A stretch of 64,000 nt of DNA from Shewanella fidelis ATCC BAA-318 (lineage in GTDB: Bacteria > Pseudomonadota > Gammaproteobacteria > Enterobacterales > Shewanellaceae). Below the pieces are notes generated by a model. That model was not told the DNA's origin. It saw only the letters and a list, made by a program, of their open reading frames with translations, and ran no database searches. This document shows, piece by piece, positions 52,319 through 59,759 of this stretch. The number at the start of each line of letters is the position of its first letter. Within the stretch, counting starts at the first letter, position 1. The DNA lies in the NCBI RefSeq assembly GCF_000518605.1, contig NZ_KI912459.1, positions 239,458 to 303,457 on the forward strand. The letters are read 5' to 3'. The translations under genes and the position numbers were made by a program.

Positions 52319-54559
52319 ATGTCCTTTGATGTTGATGAAGAGATCCTGCAGGACTTTCTGATTGAAGCCGGTGAAATTTTAGAGCTTCTTCAGGAACAAC
52401 TCGTTGCGTTAGAAAATAACCCTGATGATACTGATCTATTAAATGCGATTTTCAGAGGGTTCCATACCGTTAAAGGTGGTGCAGGCTTTTTAGGTTTATC
52501 GCCTATGGTTGATGTCTGCCACGAAGCAGAAAATACTTTCGACCTTTTACGTACGGGCAAACGCAGCGTTACCGCCAATCTAATGGATGTGATTTTACAA
52601 GCAGTAGACTCCATCAACTCAATGTTTGCTGAAACGCAAGCGGGTCAGCCGCAATCTCCGGCTGAACCGACATTATTGGCTCAATTAAAAACCTTAAGCG
52701 CAGGTGAATTGTTAGCATCTGAGCTGGCACAAGCCTCTGCCGCTGAGCCTATCGCAGCTGAAGTACCGCCTGAAACCGCTGCTGTTGCAGCAGCGCCTAT
52801 AGCTGAAGAAACGCCTATTGAAGCGGCCGCTGAAACCTCAGCTGGCAGTATAGATGATATTGATGAAGCTGAATTTGAAGCACTGTTAGACGCGCTTCAC
52901 GGCACCGGCAATGGCCCCGGAGCGAGTGCAACTTCTGAGTCAATCAGTGCTGCAAACTCGTCATCTGATGATATCACTGATGATGAATTTGAATCCTTAC
53001 TCGATGAGTTACATGGCTCGGGTCAATTTAAAACACCAGCAACAGCTTCAACTTCAACTTCATCTTCAGCAAGCGTTGAGCCAACAACCAACGATGTAGA
53101 CTCTGACGAAATAACAGATGATGAGTTTGAACGTTTGCTTGATGAACTTCATGGTTCAGGTGCAGGTCCCGGCAGTGCTAACCAAGGCGGCTCAGTTACT
53201 GCTATCTCGAGCACCAATACCCCGCAGACCGATAACCCTGCCACAGTTGTGCAGGCGATAACTACCTCACAGCAAGCAGAGCCACAAGAAACGGTTCAGC
53301 CAGCGCCTGTTGCTGCAGCGCAACCTCAATCTCAACCTGTAGCAAAAGCAGTGCCTAAACCGGCAAGCAGTAATATGCCTCAGGCTGAGACGACGGTACG
53401 TGTTGATACTTCAAGGCTTGATCAAATCATGAATATGGTTGGTGAGCTGGTGTTGGTACGTAACCGCTTATTAAGCTTAGGTGTTGCGCGTGAAGATGAA
53501 GAGATGTCAAAGGCGCTTGCCAATCTTGATCTCGTCACCGCCGATCTGCAAGGCGCGGTAATGAAAACTCGCATGCAACCAATTAAAAAGGTATTTGGTC
53601 GTTTCCCTCGCGTTGTGCGTGACTTGGCCCGTACGCTTAATAAAGAGATCGATTTAGTGATGGTTGGTGAAGACACTGACCTAGATAAAAACTTAGTTGA
53701 AGCGTTAGCCGATCCGTTAGTGCATTTGGTGAGAAACTCGGTGGATCACGGCATTGAAATGCCTGATATTCGTGAAGCTAATGGTAAACAGCGTACAGGT
53801 ACAATTACCTTATCTGCCAGCCAAGAAGGCGATCATATCCTGCTAAAAATTGAGGATGATGGCGCTGGTATGGATCCTGAAAAACTAAAATCAATCGCGA
53901 TAAGTCGCGGCGTTTTAGATGAAGATTCAGCGGCGCGCATGACAGATGAAGAAGCCTACAACCTCATTTTCGCCCCAGGTTTCTCAACTAAAGTTGAGAT
54001 CTCAGATATTTCTGGCCGCGGTGTCGGTATGGACGTGGTTAAGACACGCATTACCCAACTCAACGGTTCGGTTTATATCGATTCTCAACAGGGTAAGGGC
54101 ACCCGATTAGAGATTAAAGTGCCGTTAACTTTGGCGATTATGCCAACGTTAATGGTTGAAGTTGCAGAGCAAGTGTTTGCGTTGCCGCTTTCAAGTGTGA
54201 ATGAAATATTCCATTTAGATTTGACCAAAACAAACGTTGTTGACGGTCAACTTACCGTGATTGTGCGGGATAAAGCGGTGCCGTTGTTTTATCTAGAGCA
54301 ATGGTTATCACGTAAATCAGGCTTTAACCATGGCGACAAGCAGCATGGTCATGTGGTTATTGTGCAGTTAGGCACAATGCAAATTGGTTTTGTTGTCGAT
54401 TCACTTATAGGCCAAGAAGAAGTCGTGATTAAACCACTCGGTACGCTGTTACATGGTACGCCAGGTATGGCAGGGGCAACGATTACTTCTGATGGTGGTA
54501 TAGCGCTTATTCTTGATGTGCCGGGCTTACTTAAGTATTACGCACGCAATAAGAGCTAA
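52319..54559 (+). CDS. cheA: Chemotaxis histidine kinase CheA
   Basis: A 746-residue kinase. The P1 domain has phospho-His49 in FHTVKGGAGFLG. A linker of about 250 residues (110-370) carries three copies of an acidic motif, DDEFExLLDELHG, at about 178-197, 217-235 and 263-281. P3 dimerisation starts at RLDQIMNMVGELVLVRN. P4 has the N box LVHLVRNSVDHG, DDGAGMD and GRGVGMDVV. P5 (CheW-like) ends the protein. It phosphorylates CheY and CheB. In Vibrio a comparable linker (LID) binds ParP, which fits parP downstream. Confidence 0.94.
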   Translation: MSFDVDEEILQDFLIEAGEILELLQEQLVALENNPDDTDLLNAIFRGFHTVKGGAGFLGLSPMVDVCHEAENTFDLLRTGKRSVTANLMDVILQAVDSINSMFAETQAGQPQSPAEPTLLAQLKTLSAGELLASELAQASAAEPIAAEVPPETAAVAAAPIAEETPIEAAAETSAGSIDDIDEAEFEALLDALHGTGNGPGASATSESISAANSSSDDITDDEFESLLDELHGSGQFKTPATASTSTSSSASVEPTTNDVDSDEITDDEFERLLDELHGSGAGPGSANQGGSVTAISSTNTPQTDNPATVVQAITTSQQAEPQETVQPAPVAAAQPQSQPVAKAVPKPASSNMPQAETTVRVDTSRLDQIMNMVGELVLVRNRLLSLGVAREDEEMSKALANLDLVTADLQGAVMKTRMQPIKKVFGRFPRVVRDLARTLNKEIDLVMVGEDTDLDKNLVEALADPLVHLVRNSVDHGIEMPDIREANGKQRTGTITLSASQEGDHILLKIEDDGAGMDPEKLKSIAISRGVLDEDSAARMTDEEAYNLIFAPGFSTKVEISDISGRGVGMDVVKTRITQLNGSVYIDSQQGKGTRLEIKVPLTLAIMPTLMVEVAEQVFALPLSSVNEIFHLDLTKTNVVDGQLTVIVRDKAVPLFYLEQWLSRKSGFNHGDKQHGHVVIVQLGTMQIGFVVDSLIGQEEVVIKPLGTLLHGTPGMAGATITSDGGIALILDVPGLLKYYARNKS

Positions 54560-54570
54560 TAGGATGTTAC

Positions 54571-54606
54571 AGGAATAACAAAGTAAGGGCTTTGTTATTC
54601 CTTTTT
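54571..54606 (+). terminator. Intrinsic terminator between cheA and cheB
   Basis: Perfect 13-bp stem AGGAATAACAAAG/CTTTGTTATTCCT, loop TAAGGG, then TTTT. It begins 12 bases after the cheA stop and 45 bases before cheB. Confidence 0.88.
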
Positions 54607-54650
54607 AAATACAGCATTGAGCAGTCCTGAAGTGCGGTATAGGAATATGA

Positions 54651-55799
54651 ATGGCCATAAAAGTTTTAGTCGTTGATGATTCAAGTTTTTTCCGACGACG
54701 AGTCAGTGAAATAGTCAATCAAGACGCTGAGTTAGAAGTAATAGGCACCGCAAGTAACGGTGCTGAAGCAGTTAAAATGGCTGCTGAGCTAAATCCACAA
54801 GTGATCACCATGGATATTGAGATGCCGGTTATGGATGGCATCACTGCGGTCAAGCAGATCATGGCGAGTAAACCAATTCCCATTCTAATGTTTTCCTCGC
54901 TAACCCATGACGGTGCTAAAGCAACGTTAGAGGCGTTAGAAGCAGGTGCATTAGATTTTTTACCTAAACGCTTTGAAGATATCGCTAGCAACAAAGATGA
55001 AGCCATTAGTTTGTTGCAGCAACGCATTAAAACTTTAGGTCGCCGACGTTTGTTTAGGCCGATTAGCCGTACAACAACGGCAATTGATAAAGCAACGACA
55101 AGTCAAGAGCTTAGACCGTCAAGGGTCAGTAGCACTGCACTGCGTCAACCCGCGGCCTTAGCGACTCAACATAGTGCTGAGAAATCACCTCGGGCTAGCA
55201 GCGTAACTCGAGCCAGCGGTAAAAAATATAAAGCGTTAGTGATAGGAACCTCAACGGGTGGTCCTGTGGCACTGCAAAAAGTGCTTACCCAGTTTCCTGC
55301 AAACTATCCGCACCCAATTTTGTTGATCCAGCATATGCCCGCTGCATTTACACCGACCTTTGCGACTCGACTGAACAGTCTATGCAAGATAGAGGTTAAA
55401 GAGGCGGTAAGTGGTGATGTGCTAAAACCGGGTTGTGCCTATCTTGCGCCGGGTGGGATGCAGATGATGTTAGAGCGCGGTGGTGCGTATGGTCGTATTA
55501 AGGTGATAGCTGGCAAACCTGATATGAACTATAAGCCAAGTGTCGACATTACCTTTGCATCAACTTCTAAAGTTATCGGTGGCGATGTGTTAGCGGTAGT
55601 ACTTACCGGCATGGGCGCTGATGGACGTGAAGGTGCACGAATGCTCAAGTCTGTTGGTGCAACGATTTGGGCTCAAGATGAGGCAAGTTGCGTGGTTTAC
55701 GGTATGCCACAAGCGGTTACCACATCAGGTATTGCGACCAAGTCTATTGCGCTAGAGCAAATGGCTGAAGCGATCCTAAAAGAGACGGCTAATGGCTAA
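54651..55799 (+). CDS. cheB: Chemoreceptor methylesterase CheB
   Basis: A 382-residue REC-esterase fusion. Receiver: VVDDSSFFRRR and phospho-Asp55 (VITMDIEMPVMDG). The linker at 130-190 is Ser/Thr/Arg rich. The esterase has the catalytic Ser in GTSTGGP, His in LLIQHMP and Asp in TGMGADGREG. It demethylates and deamidates receptors, opposing CheR. It overlaps the next gene by 8 bases. Confidence 0.95.
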   Translation: MAIKVLVVDDSSFFRRRVSEIVNQDAELEVIGTASNGAEAVKMAAELNPQVITMDIEMPVMDGITAVKQIMASKPIPILMFSSLTHDGAKATLEALEAGALDFLPKRFEDIASNKDEAISLLQQRIKTLGRRRLFRPISRTTTAIDKATTSQELRPSRVSSTALRQPAALATQHSAEKSPRASSVTRASGKKYKALVIGTSTGGPVALQKVLTQFPANYPHPILLIQHMPAAFTPTFATRLNSLCKIEVKEAVSGDVLKPGCAYLAPGGMQMMLERGGAYGRIKVIAGKPDMNYKPSVDITFASTSKVIGGDVLAVVLTGMGADGREGARMLKSVGATIWAQDEASCVVYGMPQAVTTSGIATKSIALEQMAEAILKETANG

Positions 55800-56448
55800 G
55801 CCTGTGTTTGAGCCGATTAAAGGCGGTCAACACAAGCAGGAAAAATTAACTAATTTGCAATGTGGCGCCAGCAATACTCAATTGCTGTTAGCAATATTCT
55901 TGCTCAGCGTTACGACTTTTAGTTTTGGCGCTTTGTATTTTGACAGCCAACATAAGGTTAAAGTGCTAACGGCAGAAGTTAACGAGTTAACCAAGTCGCA
56001 AGTTTTGCTTATGGTGCCAGATGAACAAGCGGCTGTAATGGCAAACTGGATGGCGAATAACCCTGAGTTTGTCCAAGGATTCGTTGATAAAGCCAGAAAG
56101 GGCGAAGCAACGGTATTGCCGATAGGCCCAGGTGCCGCAAGAGAGGTGGTTGACAGTAAAACGCTTAATCAACAAAAAGCTCAACATGCAGCCCAACCTA
56201 GCTCGCCAGTGGCAAGAGAAGGTTATTCCAATGGATATGAGCAAGCCATAGATAAATTTGCAGAGTCAGAGCCTGATGAGCTCAAGCCAAGTACAGCAAG
56301 TAAAGTGATTACATCGCAAATTGCAGTAAATGATGCAGTTAACCAGCATCCAGCTCAAGCCGTGACAGTGCTTGAGTCCGATGATGGGGTAAAGGTAATT
56401 CGTCTACCCCATGGTGGCGTTAGAGTGACGACTCGCGAGCCGGATTAG
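55792..56448 (+). CDS. Uncharacterised single-pass membrane protein in che cluster
   Basis: A 218-residue protein with no family recognised. Residues 1-28 are cytoplasmic and Lys/Gln rich. One transmembrane helix lies at about 30-50 (LLLAIFLLSVTTFSFGALYF). Then comes a short coiled-coil-like stretch (KVKVLTAEVNELTK), a region MVPDEQAAVMANWMANNPE, and a low-complexity Gln/Ser/Ala tail ending in a basic strand-like segment (GVKVIRLPHGGVRVTT). Its ATG overlaps the cheB stop, so it is translationally coupled. It takes the place between cheB and parC where Vibrio has no gene. A link to array anchoring or polarity is only a guess. Confidence 0.75.
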   Translation: MAKPVFEPIKGGQHKQEKLTNLQCGASNTQLLLAIFLLSVTTFSFGALYFDSQHKVKVLTAEVNELTKSQVLLMVPDEQAAVMANWMANNPEFVQGFVDKARKGEATVLPIGPGAAREVVDSKTLNQQKAQHAAQPSSPVAREGYSNGYEQAIDKFAESEPDELKPSTASKVITSQIAVNDAVNQHPAQAVTVLESDDGVKVIRLPHGGVRVTTREPD

Positions 56449-56522
56449 TCAGTGTTTATCGAGAGCTTATAACAAGCAATCTTTTAGTAACCTTATCCAT
56501 AAAAAGCATAGAGGATCACCAG

Positions 56523-57314
56523 TTGAAGATCTGGACGATAGCAAACCAAAAAGGCGGGGTGGGGAAGACAACAACTGTTGCCAGTCTAGCTGGTGCGTTT
56601 GTTAAACGTGGCCAAAGGGTGCTAATGGTTGATACCGATCCTCATGCATCACTCGGGTACTACTTAGGGATTGATAGCGAGCAGCTGCCAGGGTCTTTGT
56701 ATAACCTGTTTTTAGATAATAAAAATCTTAATGCCGATACTGTGCAGATGCATATCGTGCCAACTAATGTTGAAAACCTTGATTTAATGCCAGCCACTAT
56801 GGCTTTAGCAACATTAGATCGCAGTCTTGGCCATCAAGAAGGCATGGGCTTAATTTTAAAAAAAGCCCTGCAGCTGGTTGCTGATAGATATGATGTGGTC
56901 TTGATCGATTGTCCGCCAGTACTTGGGGTGTTAATGGTTAATGCGCTTGCGGCTAGCGAACATATTATTGTGCCAGTACAAACTGAATTTCTAGCATTAA
57001 AGGGCTTAGATCGCATGGTGAAAACTATGCTGCTAATGGGACGTTCTAAGCGGATCCAATACAGCTACACCATAGTGCCAACCATGTACGATAAACGTAC
57101 CCGAGCCGCAACCGCTGCCTTATTACAACTTAGTCAAGACTATAGTGATGAACTATGGCAAGACGTTATTCCAGTGGATACAAAATTTAGAGATGCTAGC
57201 TTGAGCCATTTACCCGCATCCCATTACGCGCCAAGTAGTCGCGGGGTAAAAGCGTATGAACGCTTATTAAATTATTTAGTCAATAAAGGTACAACCCATG
57301 TCAAGATTGGTTGA
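56523..57314 (+). CDS. parC: ParA-type ATPase ParC for chemotaxis-array positioning
   Basis: A 263-residue ParA-family ATPase. It opens with NQKGGVGKTTTVASLAG (deviant Walker A), then MVDTDPHASLGYYLGI and VLIDCPPVLGVLMVNALAA. In Vibrio its counterpart ParC brings chemotaxis arrays to the pole together with ParP. No ParB gene or parS site was seen. The start is TTG at 56523, preceded by AGAGGATC. It overlaps parP by 17 bases. Confidence 0.88.
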   Translation: MKIWTIANQKGGVGKTTTVASLAGAFVKRGQRVLMVDTDPHASLGYYLGIDSEQLPGSLYNLFLDNKNLNADTVQMHIVPTNVENLDLMPATMALATLDRSLGHQEGMGLILKKALQLVADRYDVVLIDCPPVLGVLMVNALAASEHIIVPVQTEFLALKGLDRMVKTMLLMGRSKRIQYSYTIVPTMYDKRTRAATAALLQLSQDYSDELWQDVIPVDTKFRDASLSHLPASHYAPSSRGVKAYERLLNYLVNKGTTHVKIG

Positions 57315-58185
57315 TGAGGCGGTATCTGACTATTTCACTCTGCTGCTAACTGAGCCTGAGCCACAAAAGATGGCTCAGAGCGAGGCAGAGTTAAAGCCGT
57401 TCATGCCGCCAGCAGAGCCAAGTGTTAACAGGCGTTCACTTGAACAGTTATTTGCCGACTCCAAGGCTATGGCAACCGATGAGGTCGAGGAGTGCAATTT
57501 AACTGTTGCGCAAACACCATTAACAACACCAGAGGAAGCACCGTCAGAAACTGCGCCTGAACAGCACATACAAGCTGAGATTACTGCTGAGTTACCGCAA
57601 GATGTTGCTGCAACTGTAGATGCTAGCTCAGTTGAGCAAAATATTGACGCTGAAAACTCGACTCAAGATCTGGCCGCCAAACAGCCTTCAAGCAACGAGC
57701 TGGTTTCGACACAAGCCTTGCTCGACAGTTTAGATGAAGAGTTTCAAGTGCTGTTTTTTAAAGTGGCAGGCTTAACGTTAGCGGTGCCATTAATTAGCCT
57801 TGGTGGCATAGTAAACCTACAAGCGTTAACGCCGTTAATTGGGCGTCCAGCATGGTACAAAGGAGTGCAACAACATCGTGGCTCTCAGCTTAACGTGGTT
57901 GATACCGGCGCTTGGGTTATGCCCGAAAAGTATACTCAAGAACTGGCACAACAAGTTAATTATCAATATGTGGTTGCACTGCAAGACAGTAACTGGGGAT
58001 TAAGCTGTGAAACCCTAGTCGATACCATCAGTATCAAAAAATCGGCGATTAACTGGCGTAGTCAAGCGGGTAAACGACCATGGTTGGCTGGTGTGGTTAA
58101 AGAGCAAATGTGCGGCATTTTAAACGTTGCTGCTTTAGTACAAATGCTGCAAGCGGGTCTTGGTCATCAAGATAATATTGCTTAA
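57298..58185 (+). CDS. parP: CheW-like array adaptor ParP
   Basis: A 295-residue protein. The N-terminal 140 residues are acidic, Pro/Ala/Glu rich and likely disordered; the N-terminal DEAVSDYFTLLL may be the ParC-binding end. The C-terminal CheW-like (AIF) domain starts at FQVLFFKVAGLTLAVPLISLGG and includes RGSQLNVVDTGAWV. ParP links ParC to CheA and the array in Vibrio. Its overlap with parC and place before cheW support the call. Confidence 0.87.
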   Translation: MSRLVDEAVSDYFTLLLTEPEPQKMAQSEAELKPFMPPAEPSVNRRSLEQLFADSKAMATDEVEECNLTVAQTPLTTPEEAPSETAPEQHIQAEITAELPQDVAATVDASSVEQNIDAENSTQDLAAKQPSSNELVSTQALLDSLDEEFQVLFFKVAGLTLAVPLISLGGIVNLQALTPLIGRPAWYKGVQQHRGSQLNVVDTGAWVMPEKYTQELAQQVNYQYVVALQDSNWGLSCETLVDTISIKKSAINWRSQAGKRPWLAGVVKEQMCGILNVAALVQMLQAGLGHQDNIA

Positions 58186-58374
58186 ACGCGCAAATAAGCT
58201 TTAAAGGTGTGATTTGCGCTATAAAGACTAGAGATAACTGGTCGATATAACAAAATGAGCAAGCAAGAGTATTGGATCTCGGCATAGAGCGAGATATGCT
58301 TAAGCTTAAAAAACAATAGCTAGTAAGACTAGCGCGTTAAATGGATAGCTACTGAGCTATTGATTGAGGGATTT

Positions 58375-58866
58375 ATGACAAGTTCAAATAGTGTGGCCGT
58401 TGCGGCAGGTAATGATGATGCGGTTTTACAATGGGTAACATTTAAGCTTGATAATGAAACCTACGGTATTAACGTTATGCAGGTACAAGAAGTATTACGT
58501 TATACCGAAATTGCTCCTGTTCCGGGCGCTCCTCATTATGTACTAGGTATTATTAACCTGCGTGGTAATGTTGTTACGGTTATCGATACCCGCTCACGTT
58601 TTGGCTTAGCTTCAGCAGACGTAAATGACTCAACCCGTATTGTGATTATCGAAGCTGAAAAGCAAGTAATTGGTATTTTGGTTGATAGTGTTGCAGAAGT
58701 GGTTTATTTACGCCGCTCTGAAATCGATAACGCGCCAAATGTGGGCACAGAAGAAAGTGCTAAATTTATCCAGGGTGTTAGCAACCGTGAAGATGAGCTA
58801 CTCATTTTAGTGGACTTAGATAAGCTACTTTCTGATGAAGAGTGGATGGAACTCACTCAAATCTAA
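58375..58866 (+). CDS. cheW: Chemotaxis coupling protein CheW
   Basis: A 163-residue single CheW domain: VTFKLDNETYGINVMQVQEVLRY, with GIINLRGNVVTVIDTR and VDSVAEVVYLRRSEID. It couples receptors to CheA. ATG at 58375 is preceded by GAGGG; an upstream in-frame TTG is rejected. The 189-base gap after parP has no clear promoter. Confidence 0.95.
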   Translation: MTSSNSVAVAAGNDDAVLQWVTFKLDNETYGINVMQVQEVLRYTEIAPVPGAPHYVLGIINLRGNVVTVIDTRSRFGLASADVNDSTRIVIIEAEKQVIGILVDSVAEVVYLRRSEIDNAPNVGTEESAKFIQGVSNREDELLILVDLDKLLSDEEWMELTQI

Positions 58867-58908
58867 GCCGGTAGCTAACCGCTAGCGCACATATTGAGAA
58901 TATGTTTA

Positions 58909-58948
58909 CAGTGTTAGGCGCTTTTAGTTGAGCCTAACACTGAGTTTT
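58909..58948 (+). terminator. Probable terminator after cheW
   Basis: 11-bp perfect stem CAGTGTTAGGC/GCCTAACACTG with a 12-base loop, followed by AGTTTTGC. The T run is short, so strength is moderate; the DUF2802 gene 30 bases on may be reached by read-through. Confidence 0.6.
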
Positions 58949-58979
58949 GCTGTAATTAAGTTGATTAGAAGACCTATTA

Positions 58980-59387
58980 ATGACTGTTGAAGAGATGTTG
59001 ATCGCTGCTGCGCTTTGTTTAACCGTACTTGCTTTTGCGTTAATTATTTACTTGCATAAGCAAACTGTTAAGCTGCGCTTAAAGGTTGAGGCATTAACAG
59101 TTTTGGTTAAAGAAAGTGATAAACAACGCGATGCGGTAAAACGCGAGTTACAAGAGCTAAGAAGTGGCACTATAGGTGTTGGACGACGTATGCTCGAGCT
59201 TGAAAAAAAGCTAGCGCAACAAGATGCAAAACTTGAAGAAAGCAGCCAACAAGATCCACAGGCAAGACTGTATTCAAGAGCGATGAAAATGGTTGCTTTA
59301 GGTGCGGGAGTTGAAGAGCTTATTCAAGAGTGTGAGCTACCAAAGGCGGAAGCAGAGTTGTTGATCCGCTTACACGGAAAAAACTAA
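58980..59387 (+). CDS. DUF2802 membrane-anchored coiled-coil protein
   Basis: A 135-residue protein. N-terminal transmembrane helix at about 8-26 (IAAALCLTVLAFALIIYL), a coiled coil at about 30-90, and a C-terminal helix-turn segment (MKMVALGAGVEELIQECELPKAEAELLIRLHG) typical of DUF2802. This family is regularly found after cheW in Vibrio and Shewanella flagellar clusters; its role is unknown. It converges with the FlhB-like gene. Confidence 0.8.
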   Translation: MTVEEMLIAAALCLTVLAFALIIYLHKQTVKLRLKVEALTVLVKESDKQRDAVKRELQELRSGTIGVGRRMLELEKKLAQQDAKLEESSQQDPQARLYSRAMKMVALGAGVEELIQECELPKAEAELLIRLHGKN

Positions 59388-59401
59388 CTTAACGTCACTA
59401 C

Positions 59402-59423
59402 AGCTTGCTAATCGGGGCAAGCT
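59402..59423. other. Hairpin between convergent genes
   Basis: AGCTTGC/GCAAGCT 7-bp stem, 8-base loop, in the 62-base gap between the DUF2802 gene and the FlhB-like gene. No T run on either side; a weak bidirectional end is possible. Confidence 0.35.
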
Positions 59424-59449
59424 TGCGCACATGATTAAACTGCAAACCC

Positions 59450-59758
59450 CTAAACCTGCTGCATAATTTTATTATGCATATTGTCCCATTTTTCGGGAAA
59501 CTTACCTTCCAACACATATACAAATGCAATGAGTTCGGCAATTAAGCCGTAGAGTTCGTTTGGGATCGCTTCTCCCACTTCTAAATGCTGTAAGAAATTG
59601 GCCAAATGCTCATCTTGATGAATGTGAACACCAGCTTGCTTCGCTAGGGCGATGATCTCTTCAGCGAGCGCATCTTCACCTTTGGCCACGACAATCGGAT
59701 CATCTCCGGCCTTATAGCTTAATGCTGCAGCTTGTTTATTTTTTGTCTTTGATGTCAT
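59450..59758 (-). CDS. Stand-alone FlhB C-terminal-domain protein (FlhX/YlqH type)
   Basis: A 102-residue soluble protein. It matches the part of FlhB after the NPTH cleavage site: AALSYKAGDDPIVVAKGEDALAEEIIALAKQ aligns with AVKYD...PFVVAKGVDEVAFKIREIA of FlhB, and the C-terminal FVYVLEGKFPEKW replaces VFQLRQY. It has no membrane part and no NPxH motif. Such proteins (FlhX, Bacillus YlqH) can partly replace the FlhB C-terminal fragment. It follows the FliK-like gene by one base and is surely cotranscribed with it. Confidence 0.85.
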   Translation of the reverse strand: MTSKTKNKQAAALSYKAGDDPIVVAKGEDALAEEIIALAKQAGVHIHQDEHLANFLQHLEVGEAIPNELYGLIAELIAFVYVLEGKFPEKWDNMHNKIMQQV

Positions 59759-59759
59759 G

